Positions 14,582 to 21,858 of a DNA stretch of 64,000 bases are shown piece by piece (the first letter of the stretch is position 1; the number at the start of each line of letters is the position of its first letter). Position numbers and translations under genes: made by a program. The stretch lies in assembly GCA_025642075.2 (NCBI GenBank), contig JAODUO010001061.1, forward strand, positions 23,501 to 87,500, written 5' to 3'. Origin of the DNA: Ridgeia piscesae. Its lineage: Eukaryota > Annelida > Polychaeta > Sabellida > Siboglinidae. Below the pieces are notes generated by a model that worked only from the letters and a program-made list of their open reading frames with translations, was not told the DNA's origin and made no database searches.

Positions 14582-17500
14582 GTTAACTTGCAATCAACAA
14601 ATTCAATAATAAAAGATCTACACCGAAACACAGACACCCTTAAATTTTTCTGAATCTGACTTAGTTTTCTGAGGAACCAGTGCCTTTACATAAAAAATGG
14701 CTGAGGTCTAAAAGGTTAAAGTCATAAGTATCCCTGAGAACAAAACTAGTCATAACACACCATATTAACTAACACAATTGATTAAACCTACATCAAATGA
14801 TACATAATTCCTTCTTAGTACATATCATGGTACTATCGTAACAAAAGAACGTACTTTTGATTAATAAATTATGTGACACTTATCAGCTTGTGAAGATGCC
14901 GTGCTAACTGCCCATGCTCTGTGTGTGACCAAACTCTCATAAATAGTCAACCCATTCAAAATGTTAAAGGAAAACTTGCACTCTTACAGTCGCAGTTGGC
15001 AGGACCCACCAGTCTGCACCCTCACTGCAGTGAGACTACGAGGGAGGTGGAAGATGGTATATAATTGAGAAATGTGTGACAAAGTCTCAATTTCGACTAC
15101 ATGTACATATGTCACAGACAATCTTTGATGCGATGAGCATTATTCCTACTTGCCTTGTTTGGTTGGTAGGCCCCATTCCATGTGGTGATCGAGTACTCCG
15201 CTCTACTTATCATGGATGTTCATGCACACCTGTCAAAGACGGAGGTGATTGGCCTACTGGGAGGTGAATACAGCAGTGAGGAGGGTGAGCTGCATGTGAT
15301 GATGGCTCAGCCCTGTGACAGCATCAGTACAGGCATGCAGTGTGAGATGGACCCAGGTCAGACACTGTCTCTTGGTAGTTGTACTTGTAGAAAGAAAATG
15401 AATGAAAACCTTCACTTTGCACCATCGCTTCATGTTAATCTAGAATTTATCAATTTGCTGAAGTAGTTTTCCAGACCCAAGTGTTTGTGTAAATGAATGA
15501 AGACTGCTGTTGTTGCAGTCGCTCAGACTGAGGTGTGTGTGTAAGTGAATGAAATGAAGACTATAGTTGTTGCTGTGTCTCAGACTGAGGTGCATATGTA
15601 AGTGAATGAAATGAAGAATATAGTTGTTGCAGTATCTCAGACTGAAGTGCATATGTAAGTGAATGAAATGAAGACTATAGTTGTTGCAGTGTCTCAGACT
15701 GAAGTGTGTATGTAAGTGAATGAAGTGAAGACTATATATAGTTGTTGCAGTGTCTCAGACTGAGGTGTGTATGTAAGTGAATGAAATGAAGACTATAGTT
15801 GTTGCAGTGTCTCAGACTGAAGTGTGTATGTAAGTGAATGAAGTGAAGACTATATATAGTTGTTGCAGTGTCTCAGACTGAGGTGCGTATGTAAGTGAAT
15901 GAAATGTAGACTATAGTTGTTGCAGTGTCTCAGACTGAGGTGTGTATGTCAGTGAATGAAATGAAGACTATAGTTGTTGCAGTGTCTCAGACTGAAGTGC
16001 ATATGTAAGTGAATGAAGTGAAGAATATAGTTGTTGCAGTGTCTCAGACTGAGGTGTGTATGTAGGTGAATGAAATGAAGACTATAGTTGTTGCAGTGTC
16101 TCAGACTGAGGTGTGGATGTAAGTGAATGAAATGAAGACTATAGTTGTTGCAGTCGCTCAGACTGAGGTGTGTATGTAAGTGAATGAAATGAAGACTATA
16201 GTTGTTGCAGTGTCTCAGACTGAGGTGTGTATGTAAGTGAATGAAATGAAGACTATAGTTGTTGCAGTGTCTCAGACTGAGGTGTGTATGTAAGTGAATG
16301 AAACGAAGACTAGTTGTTGCAGTGTCTCAGACTGAAGTGCATATGTAAGTGAATGAAGTGAAGAATATAGTTGTTGCAGTGTCTCAGACTGAAGTGCGTA
16401 TGTAAGTGAATGAAATGAAGACTATAGTTGTTGCAGTGTCTCAGACTGAGGTGTGTATGTAAGTGAATGAAATGAAGACTATAGTTGTTGCAGTGTCACA
16501 GACTGAGATGTGTATGTAAGTGAATGAAGTGAATACTATAGTTGTTGCAGTGTCTCAGACTGAGGTGTGTATGTAAGTGAATGAAGTGAAGACTATAATT
16601 GTTGCAGTGTCTCAGACTGAGGTGTGTATGTAAGTGAATGAAATGAAGACTATAGTTGTTGCAGTGTCACAGACTGAGGTGCGTATGTAAGTGAATGAAA
16701 TGAAGACTATAGTTGTTGCAGTGTCACAGACTGAGGTGTGTATGTAAGTGAATGAAGTGAAGACTATAGTTGTTGCTGTGTCACAGACTGAGGTGTGTAT
16801 GTAAGTGAATGAAATGAAGACTATAGTTGTTGCAGTGTCACAGACTGAAGTGCATATGTAAGTGAATGAAGTGGATATTGTTGTTGTTGCAGTGTCTCAG
16901 ACTGAGGTGCGTATGTAAGTGAATGAAATGAAGACTATAGTTGTTGCAGTGTCTCAGACTGAGATGCATATGTAAGTGAATGAAGTGGATATTGTTGTTG
17001 TTGCAGTGTCACAGACTGAGGCCTGTGATGTCATCAGAGGGATGGGGCAGGTAGTCTTAGGGTGGTACCACTCACACCCTACATTTGCCCCCAACCCCTC
17101 AGTGAGGGACCTCGAAACACAACACAAGTTCCAGGTAGCTTTATACCACTACCATTGGCTACTACTCTAGACAGTGAAGCCAAACTGTGCTATCACATTG
17201 AAACATAATGTATTTGTTTCAATTTTTAAATGGTGTTAAAACATGCGAAGCATTATTCTGATAGATAAACGCTACAGTTTATGAAAATATTACACTGATG
17301 TTGTTGTTGGTGCCAACAATACAGTTCTCAGTATCTTCTATTTTCATTTGCCATTTTGCAAAACCTTGTGAGAATATAGAGATATATCACTGTTTAGCTA
17401 ATGGTTGTTGCAACATGTCAAGACTTCATGAAGTGATTATTTTTCATTTAAGATTTTTTTTCTCCAGTAAATGGTTGCGTTTTATGTAGCTTTTGTAATT

Positions 17501-19582
17501 TCCAGTTTGAATGTTGTGTCCTGTTCACAGGGTTGGTTTGCCAAGGGAGGCAGTCCCTTCATAGGGGTCATTGTGAACCCTTACAACAAGCAGACTCCCT
17601 CCCACCACTCACAGTTCAAGTGTCTCGTTGTGTGTAGTGATGGTGACGTCAATATAGCCGTCACAAACACAGGTGAGTGGAATGTGTCACTGCAGTTTCT
17701 CTAGTGTCATTGTCTGAAAGAAGTAATGACGGTGATGTCAGTTTAACTCTCACAAACACAGGTCAGTAGAATGTCTATCTAGAGGCACTTTGTATATCAT
17801 GTCATGACAATACACACAAATAACCATCTGGAAGATTACTGATATTATAAAGTACTAACACAATGGGGAAGGACGGAGGGTCTAAGGGTTAGTTAAACTT
17901 TATGTTTTTAGTTCATAGAAATGTCAGCTATGATTTACAGTGTTATGATGTGACATCACTGCCATGCTGCGCTGTGATATCACTGCCATGTTGCGATGTG
18001 ACATCACTGCCATGTTGTGATGTGACATCACTGCCATGCTTTGCTGTGACATCACTGCCATGCTGCGATGTGACATCACTGCCATGCTGCACTGTGACAT
18101 CACTGCCATGCTGTGCTGTGATGTCACTGCCATGCTGTAATGAGACGTCACTGCCATGCTGTGCTGTGACCTCACTGCCATGCTGTGATGTCACTGCCGT
18201 GCTGTGACATCACTGCCATGCTGTGATGTGACATCACTGCCATGCTGTGCTGTGACGTCACTGCCATGCTGTGCTGTGACCTCACTGCCATGCTGTAATG
18301 TGACGTCACTGCCATGCTGTGCTGTGACCTCACTGCCATGCTGTGATGTGACATCACTGCCATGTTGCGATGTGACATCACTGCCATGCTGTGATGTGAC
18401 GTCACTGCCATGCTGTGACGTCACTGCCATGCTGTGCTGTGACCTCATTGCCATGCTGTTCTGTGATGTCACTGCCATGCTGTAATGTGACCTCACTGCC
18501 ATGCTGTGCTGTGACATCACTGCCATGTTGTGATGTGACATCACTGCCATGTTGCGATGTGACATCACTGCCATGCTGTGCTGTGACCTCATTGCCATGC
18601 TGTGCTGTGACATCACTGCCATGCTGCGATGTGACATCACTGCCATGTTGCGATGTGACATCACTGCCATGCTGAGCTGTGACATCACTGCCATGCTGCA
18701 ATGTGACATCACTGCCATGCTGTGCTGTGACATCACTGCCATGCTGAGCTGTGACATCGCTGCAATGTGACATCACTGCCATGCTGCGATGTGACATCGC
18801 TGCTGTGTTGTGGTGTCACATGATTGCCATGTCATGTTGTGACACGTTGTGGTGTTTATCATTAGGTGTGCCGTATGAGTTTGACTTTGAGTCGAGTCAC
18901 AAACACTGGAATGATGACAGTGTGTTGACACAAGTGACACGATTGACACGGACCTACAGCAGCTATGTCAACAGAGTCAACTTGTTGCAGCAGATGACAC
19001 CAATGACAAATTTCATCTTCCTAGACAAGGTACTCTTAAGTCAGCTGTTTGTTAATTCTTTCGCTACAATTTGTTGTGACACATTTGACAAAATATTAGT
19101 TTTTAGATATTTATAATTCTTTGTCATTCTGTTTTAGTCTTTATTTACCAGATATTTATTTGTGTTTACTGTATATGTAGCTTTGCATGTGTACATATAT
19201 GCTGTCTAGACCTAAGCTCCAGATGGCAGGTGATCAAGGAAACTTTTGGCTTATCAAGAGTTCAACTAAAAATAATAATGTCATACATAACATTATTAAT
19301 ATTTAGAAGTTCTAAAATGCGACTAAAAATGCTACCAAATAAAATACATGGTCTCTAAAAATAAATAAATAAAATAAAAATATGTAGTGCTAGTATGAGT
19401 CTTGAGCACAGACAGTGATTGTGTTTCAGATTGTGCAGTCTGTGGAGATGTATTTACCAGAGGAGCACAGAACTGATCCAGATCACAGTCTCACCAGCAC
19501 TATAGCCAAGACCATGACGAATGCTTTCACTAACTGTGAGACAGTTGAAGAATGTATCTCCGATGTTGATACCAACAGATGA
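1..19582 (+). CDS. MYSM1: MYSM1 gene, 5'-truncated (histone H2A deubiquitinase, SANT-SWIRM-MPN)
   Basis: This gene-level entry covers exons at about 1-10 (doubtful), 284-~352, 1691?-1820, 2713-2811, 3558-3759, 4141-5445, 6823-7009, 9042-9172, 9797-9906, 11530-11607, 13651-13764, 15170-15356, 17007-17134, 17531-17672, 18866-19029 and 19430-19582. Domains run in the order of vertebrate MYSM1: SANT ([15 protein letters not shown]), acidic linker, SWIRM ([19 protein letters not shown]), then MPN with a complete JAMM zinc motif. In the known family this is a nuclear metalloprotease that removes ubiquitin from histone H2A and supports transcription. About 1,065 residues are visible against about 828 for the whole human protein; the excess is mostly the low-complexity exon 4141-5445. 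The initiator codon is outside the window. All exon phases agree except around the first two exons. Confidence 0.93.
284..352 (+). CDS. MYSM1: MYSM1 exon, N-terminal motif
   Basis: The exon starts after a good TTTCAG acceptor and encodes [18 protein letters not shown], the conserved N-terminal motif of MYSM1 that precedes the SANT domain. No consensus GT donor is visible after the conserved part; the end given is where similarity stops and a weak GTTTCC begins. The 3' boundary is therefore unresolved. Confidence 0.7.
684..1100 (+). repeat. Interspersed repeat family A, copy 1
   Basis: This stretch matches the reverse complement of 10375-10790 over several blocks: the 'gtggccttacc...ctctcaggcc' block near 780-812, the 'aaatttgcagtt' block near 909 and the 'gaggtggcagc' block near 970. 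The shared blocks keep their order with diverged spacers, as expected of an old transposable-element family. I cannot assign a class. Confidence 0.6.
1363..1560 (+). mobile_element. tRNA-derived SINE (family 1)
   Basis: The head resembles a tRNA gene with an A-box-like stretch near 1371 and a perfect B box GGTTCGAATCC at 1413. The body then diverges from tRNA (poly-T stretch, 'acattgctcc'). Head and body recur on the minus strand at 36445-36700 and in degraded form at 50700-50815. An intact tRNA fold with an acceptor stem is not evident, so this is a SINE and not a tRNA gene. Confidence 0.7.
1691..1820 (+). CDS. MYSM1: MYSM1 exon, first half of SANT domain
   Basis: This exon encodes a proline-rich run and then [16 protein letters not shown], the first helix of the SANT/Myb domain, and ends exactly at CTC|GTAAGT (donor 1821). 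Two AG acceptors are possible (exon start 1691 or 1717); the 5' end is a choice. It ends in phase 0, matching the next exon. Confidence 0.85.
2351..2663 (+). mobile_element. tRNA-derived SINE (family 2)
   Basis: The head is strongly tRNA-like: an A-box-like GGTCGCGCGGTAGAGCG at 2361 and a B box GGTTCAATCCC at 2403. A non-tRNA body and a tail with a repeated 'aagacct' follow. A diverged 3' half recurs at 51470-51600. It sits in the MYSM1 intron 1821-2712, which shows nothing else. Confidence 0.75.
2713..2811 (+). CDS. MYSM1: MYSM1 exon, second half of SANT domain
   Basis: Acceptor TTTTAG|GAA and donor AAG|GTGAGT frame 33 codons in phase 0. The product carries [19 protein letters not shown], the second and third helices of the SANT domain, with tryptophan and the 'RT..QV' recognition-helix pattern. 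Confidence 0.92.
2812..3557 (+). other. MYSM1 intron, no distinct element
   Basis: An AT-rich intron with a short duplicated 'attattaaaattgaca' near 3058-3090. Minus-strand open frames here look fortuitous. I see no gene or RNA. Confidence 0.5.
3558..3759 (+). CDS. MYSM1: MYSM1 exon, basic linker after SANT
   Basis: It starts after a strong polypyrimidine tract and CCCCCCAG, and ends A|GTAAGC in phase 1. It encodes a Ser/Thr- and Lys/Arg-rich linker ([14 protein letters not shown]). No catalytic motif is present. Phase and position between SANT and the acidic exon support it. Confidence 0.85.
4141..5445 (+). CDS. MYSM1: MYSM1 large exon, acidic linker with coding minisatellite
   Basis: The acceptor is TTGACAG|GAAAT and the donor G|GTGAGT, giving 435 codons with phase 1 on both sides. 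The start ([10 protein letters not shown]) matches the acidic patch that follows SANT in MYSM1. The rest is low-complexity Ser/Thr/Asp-rich and ends in about 15 copies of an 8-residue GDTVSV-x-x repeat (24 bp, 5052-5404). The repeat keeps frame because the unit is a multiple of three. It is much longer than the same region in vertebrates and is probably a disordered linker. The true donor could also be a few bases earlier. Confidence 0.85.
5052..5404 (+). repeat. 24-bp coding minisatellite in MYSM1
   Basis: About fifteen tandem units start with GGTGACACTGTGTCTGT and vary mainly in the last six bases; one unit is shortened to 15 bp, still in frame. The last three units are identical, pointing to recent expansion at the 3' end. 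Confidence 0.9.
5604..6383. mobile_element. Non-autonomous DNA transposon (MITE) with 14-bp terminal inverted repeats
   Basis: TGTTAACGAATGCA at 5604 is repeated exactly inverted at 6370-6383. Both ends carry many subterminal 'cattcgcat' and 'cattcaaatg' motifs in both orientations, a layout typical of hAT-like non-autonomous elements. No transposase frame is seen. It lies in the MYSM1 intron 5446-6822; the rest of that intron is AT-rich without features. Confidence 0.7.
6823..7009 (+). CDS. MYSM1: MYSM1 exon, start of SWIRM domain
   Basis: The acceptor is CCGATAG|AGTAT (phase 1) and the donor TCATG|GTACGC (phase 2). It encodes a stretch ending [16 protein letters not shown], the conserved first SWIRM helix (family pattern ERYLKIRNYILDQW). 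Its last 19 bases and donor are the first unit of the 52-bp array that follows. Confidence 0.9.
6990..8645 (+). repeat. 52-bp minisatellite seeded at the MYSM1 SWIRM donor site
   Basis: About 31 copies. The unit is 'catcactgactcatggtacg' plus about 32 bp of 'cacactgcacatgcatac' and tacat repeats. The first copy is the exon end itself with its TCATG|GTACGC donor, so each copy carries the same donor. The tail dissolves into TACG/CGCA/CA microsatellites to 8768. Confidence 0.95.
8646..9041 (+). other. Microsatellite tail and intron end
   Basis: TACG and CGCA repeats run to 8768, followed by AT-rich intron. A TTTCAG at 8960 looks like an acceptor, but its downstream reading does not fit the SWIRM domain and meets a stop; the real acceptor is at 9040-9041. 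Confidence 0.5.
9042..9172 (+). CDS. MYSM1: MYSM1 exon, SWIRM core
   Basis: The acceptor TTTAAG|GAGACG joins phase 2 of the previous exon to make Trp-Arg-Arg-Cys-Lys-Pro. It encodes [20 protein letters not shown] and LGAINFGC, the most conserved part of the MYSM1 SWIRM domain, thought to bind DNA/nucleosomes. The donor is T|GTAAGT. Confidence 0.93.
9230..9602. mobile_element. Small hAT-like MITE with target-site repeat
   Basis: The 373-bp element starts CAGGGTCCGTA and ends GTATGGACCCTG, so the ends are inverted repeats. The bases CTATAT flank both sides directly as a probable target duplication. It contains CCTTGAATTTG and its inverse CAAATTCAAGG, plus repeated 'cttgaa' motifs. No coding capacity. 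Confidence 0.75.
9797..9906 (+). CDS. MYSM1: MYSM1 exon after SWIRM
   Basis: The acceptor is CTCACAG|CTCAAG and the donor ATT|GTGAGT. It encodes QVQYNRPV... and an acidic run, matching the 'YNRP' that follows SWIRM in the family. It runs from phase 1 to phase 0. Confidence 0.88.
9907..11529 (+). other. MYSM1 intron with inverted copy of family A
   Basis: Apart from family A copy 2 (10375-10790), the intron is AT-rich. An open frame near 9923-10219 has no homology I recognise and starts in the intron; I do not call it a gene. Confidence 0.5.
10375..10790 (-). repeat. Interspersed repeat family A, copy 2 (inverted relative to copy 1)
   Basis: The reverse complement of this stretch aligns in ordered blocks with 684-1100. 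The two copies lie about 9.5 kb apart in the same gene in opposite orientation and could form a long imperfect hairpin in the pre-mRNA. Confidence 0.6.
11530..11607 (+). CDS. MYSM1: MYSM1 exon, basic linker
   Basis: 26 codons, phase 0 on both sides. It encodes [13 protein letters not shown] and DLEGKTIQ, matching the RRRRVRDPWGNW...DLEGQTF block of the family. The donor CAG|GTAAGT is a perfect match to the U1 consensus and is the seed of the following array. Confidence 0.92.
11594..13090 (+). repeat. 41-bp minisatellite carrying consensus donor sites
   Basis: About 36 copies with key motif 'ctatacaggtaagtggaggt' then 'gtgggcaggtaggctgg'. The first copy is the exon end ACTATACAG|GTAAGT. Nearly every copy keeps CAG|GTAAGT. 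The first few units (to about 11770) are diverged; the rest are nearly identical. Confidence 0.95.
13651..13764 (+). CDS. MYSM1: MYSM1 exon before the MPN domain
   Basis: 38 codons from TCCTCAG|CAT to CAT|GTAAGT, phase 0. It encodes [18 protein letters not shown]; family members have FDPFQLIPCNFF at this place. Confidence 0.9.
13765..15169 (+). other. MYSM1 intron with (AT)n tract
   Basis: It holds a perfect (AT)n run at 14531-14578 and otherwise AT-rich sequence. The frames through the AT run are artefacts of the repeat. Confidence 0.5.
15170..15356 (+). CDS. MYSM1: MYSM1 exon, MPN domain start with catalytic Glu
   Basis: It encodes [20 protein letters not shown] and LGGEYSS...CEMDP. The Glu in [11 protein letters not shown] corresponds to the conserved JAMM glutamate that activates water. 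The acceptor is GGTAG|GCC and the donor G|GTCAGA (weaker than usual); phase 0 to 1. Confidence 0.94.
15495..17010 (+). repeat. 57-bp minisatellite copying the MPN exon acceptor
   Basis: About 26 copies. Each has 'agttgttgcag' followed by 'tgtctcagactgaggtg' and then 'tatgtaagtgaatga'. The last unit is the real acceptor and exon start at 17007 (GTTGCAG|TGTCACAGACTGAGG). Each unit thus carries an acceptor, about 22 bp of exon-like sequence and a GTAAGT donor. Confidence 0.95.
17007..17134 (+). CDS. MYSM1: MYSM1 exon, JAMM zinc motif
   Basis: It encodes [20 protein letters not shown]. His-x-His (first His codon at 17069) followed by x7-Ser-x2-Asp is the full JAMM motif, so the metalloprotease site is intact. 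Donor CAG|GTAGCT; phase 1 to 0. Confidence 0.95.
17135..17530 (+). other. MYSM1 intron, no distinct element
   Basis: An AT-rich intron of 396 bp. I see nothing beyond the splice sites. Confidence 0.5.
17531..17672 (+). CDS. MYSM1: MYSM1 exon, MPN domain core
   Basis: It encodes [20 protein letters not shown], matching FIGMIVSPYNRNNPLPYSQ of the family, and then CLVVCSDGD. Acceptor TTCACAG, donor ACAG|GTGAGT, phase 0 to 1. The last ~35 bases plus donor are duplicated about 89 bp downstream. Confidence 0.92.
17638..17782 (+). repeat. Two-copy duplication of exon end plus donor site
   Basis: The exon end 'gtcacaaacacaggtgagt' with its upstream 'ggtgacgtcaatata' recurs as 'ggtgatgtcagtttaactct' plus 'cacaaacacaggtcagtaga' at 17732-17772. 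This is the smallest case of the junction-duplication pattern in the window. Confidence 0.8.
17945..18835 (+). repeat. 24-bp minisatellite in MYSM1 intron
   Basis: About 36 units of 'gtgacatcactgccatgctg' plus four variable bases. The unit is a multiple of three, so several frames stay open on both strands; these are not genes. I do not see a copy of the neighbouring splice sites in this unit. Confidence 0.95.
18866..19029 (+). CDS. MYSM1: MYSM1 exon, C-terminal part of MPN region
   Basis: The acceptor ATCATTAG|GTGTGCC joins phase 1. It encodes VPYEFDFE (family LPYKFEV) and a helical stretch ending NFIFLDK. Donor AAG|GTACTC, phase 0. Confidence 0.9.
19430..19582 (+). CDS. MYSM1: MYSM1 last coding exon
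   Basis: It starts after GTGTTTCAG and encodes [13 protein letters not shown]...[14 protein letters not shown] and then TGA at 19580-19582. The C-terminus is helical and poorly conserved in the family. Confidence 0.88.
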   Translation: MVQSVEMYLPEEHRTDPDHSLTSTIAKTMTNAFTNCETVEECISDVDTNR

Positions 19583-20221
19583 CATTGAGTCAACATCTGG
19601 TCAACAGATAACATGTCGTCAGTGCTAGCTTGCAGCTGACCTTTGGACACCCTAACATCATCAAGGCTGTCACTGTGTCCATCGCTCACATTTCAAGTCT
19701 TCATTTGCATATGATCTTCATAAATGTATACTTGCAAAAAATATAGTAAATATTCCTGAAAACACTTTTTATTTGTTATCACATATCAACATACCACTTG
19801 TTTTTAGCAAACTTCTCTTGCACCATACAATGTGTTACTATCACATACAAGGCTCCTTGGAAGTTGTATATTGGGTATGGGTCTACAGAAACATTGCACT
19901 CACTACAAGGAATGTGTTGGGACTATGTAAAGATCTAGGGCCAGTTTCATTTTTACGACATTGTAGTGGATGATAACTCGTTGAAAGCCTAAAACATTGT
20001 AAAGTTATGCTAGTTGCCTATTTTACAAATAAGCTCTGTAGCTGCACTTAGCTGTACCTTCAGTTTTGTGGGCATAACTTTACACTAGTTAAAATATTTA
20101 CGGTGTGCTTCCCAAGTTCATTGATGCTCCCGGACATGCCTACTGTCTACATCATTATTTTTATGTTTACACTGGATATAATTTACATTCATCATAGCTG
20201 GCCCCTAGTATATATCCGATA

Positions 20222-20225
<4 letters not shown>

Positions 20226-20287
<62 letters not shown>
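20226..20287. repeat. (AT)n microsatellite
   Basis: A perfect AT dinucleotide run of about 60 bp. Similar shorter runs occur at 14531-14578 and 37903-37935. Confidence 0.95.
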
Positions 20288-20291
<4 letters not shown>

Positions 20292-20899
20292 TATATATAA
20301 TCCGCAGTACATAACAGTACACATCACAATGGAGATTCAAAATTATTTACTTGTATGCAGATGTTCCTTAAGTCTATTTTGAGAATACAGCAACAGTGAT
20401 GTGCTTTAGTCAAACCTGATTACAACCCCCATACAACAGTCATCCTTGACTGATTCTCTCCACTCATTAGTGCACAGCCACGAGAAGTATATGAGCCATG
20501 CATGCATGCAATATATTTACATTTCTATATAGTGACTCAAATATATGCTATGATAGTACCCCCATATGAAAATAGATCTGTCTCATTCACATACAATTAC
20601 AGCCTGTACACAGAAAGAACCCAGTCTCTAGTTGTTGTGGGTTTTTTTAATTCATAAGACGTTTCCACTAGTTTAGTTCACTCTAAATGTTTATCTAAAG
20701 AGTTTCTGCGTGACGTGAAGTGAGTGTTAGATTAAAACCAAATATATCCAAGGTGACAAGATGAGCCCCAGGTGCCCTGTCACTGTTCAGTGTTTGTTTA
20801 CAAAAGTTTTGCCTAACCAGTACTGGAATATGCATTAGTACTAGTCTGATAGCCCCACTAAGACGTCAAGATAATTCAGAGGAGATGTTTTCTACAATT

Positions 20900-21240
20900 T
20901 CATAACAACTACATGTGCCTCCAATCCTGCTATCAGGCTTGAGCTTTCAAAGCTTGAAACAAGAAAAAAATTTGACATGGTCTGCATGATGTACAATGTT
21001 ATAAATGGCCTTGTCAACGTGACAATGTGCACTGAAATTCATCACACACGTTTGCAAGCGCCTAGAAGGCTCCAAGCTAAGATTCCATATTCCTAGACTG
21101 ATACACACCACTAATCCTTCACCTCAATTGCATGTCTCTGGAACAACATCCCACCAGCTGCATCAGACATCTATCTCACTGACAACTGCATTCATGCAGC
21201 AACTGGGAAGCTGCATAAAACTTATTCCATAGATCACGTG
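20900..21240 (+). mobile_element. Degraded non-LTR retrotransposon fragment (RT C-terminus)
   Basis: Translated in pieces, the + strand shows 'KFDMVCMMYNVINGLV', then 'RRLQAKIPYS' and 'LWNNIPPAASD', the order of motifs seen at the C-terminal end of LINE reverse transcriptases (..MYKIINGL.., ..LWNSLP..). Stops and frame changes interrupt it. Family not assigned. Confidence 0.55.
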
Positions 21241-21639
21241 CGTCACATAACATTGCGACAGTGAATTGTTTTAATTAAACTGCAGTTTGGTGTCTAACCA
21301 CCGACAGGATAGGCCGAAAATCGGGGTACGCATCAATTACGATAATCTGCTAATATGTCTTAACTTTTAAATAACATTATGGTTTTAATATTCATTGAAA
21401 CTATATACCATTAGAAAGCTTAATGTTTTATCTTTCCAATGGTATATATCTTCATTATAACTGTTTACGTGATATAAATTATACAGCATGAACTACGTGT
21501 ACCCCCTAAATTTCAGACGTGCTATCGTTTACTAACATGTGAAAGTGATGATGTTCCACCAAATGGATTTTGATAATGAAAGCATAATGTAGAATGTAAA
21601 AATGACTTCAAAGTTACTATTTCAATTTGTCTGAGGTTG

Positions 21640-21806
21640 ACCCTTGTTGGGGCGTAGTATGACTGGATTAATGGGTGCGATCGGATGATTTATAATGTCA
21701 CATAATTTCCCTGTTCCGTGGGCTGGTCCGAATTTACCTAGCGACTCCTAGCGATTGGAATAGGAAACAGCGTACGTTTACACTTCGCTCAGCTACCGAC
21801 GGGAAG
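21640..21806 (+). promoter_or_regulatory. HDAC upstream region with inverted CCAAT
   Basis: It is less AT-rich than its surroundings. GATTGG (inverted CCAAT) lies about 55 bp before the ATG. No TATA box is evident. Inside intron 1, GGCGCGGGAA at 22061 resembles an E2F site. These are pattern matches only. Confidence 0.3.
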
Positions 21807-21858
21807 ATGTCGACCGTAGGACCGCATAGCAAGAAGAAAGTCTGTTATTACTACGATG
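21807..21858 (+). CDS. HDAC1: HDAC exon 1 (start codon)
   Basis: ATG at 21807 opens a reading frame [28 protein letters not shown] is the conserved N-terminus of HDAC1/2. Donor G|GTCAGT, phase 1. No upstream in-frame start is required. Confidence 0.95.

Larger units (their letters stand above)
19583..21806. other. MYSM1-HDAC intergenic region
   Basis: It contains the MYSM1 3' UTR (no clear AATAAA seen near the stop), a short inverted pair 'tgtaaagttatgc' / 'gcataactttaca' near 19999 and 20071, an (AT)n tract at 20226-20287, a LINE remnant near 20900-21240 and the HDAC upstream region. Confidence 0.5.

Noticed and set aside
14347..14653. Small proteins with poly-(Ile-Tyr) tails on both strands
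   Set aside because: Caused by the (AT)n microsatellite.
17902..18797. Cys-rich (SLPCCDVT) and His/Ser-rich (QHGSDVTS) proteins
   Set aside because: A 24-bp repeat within a MYSM1 intron, open on both strands.
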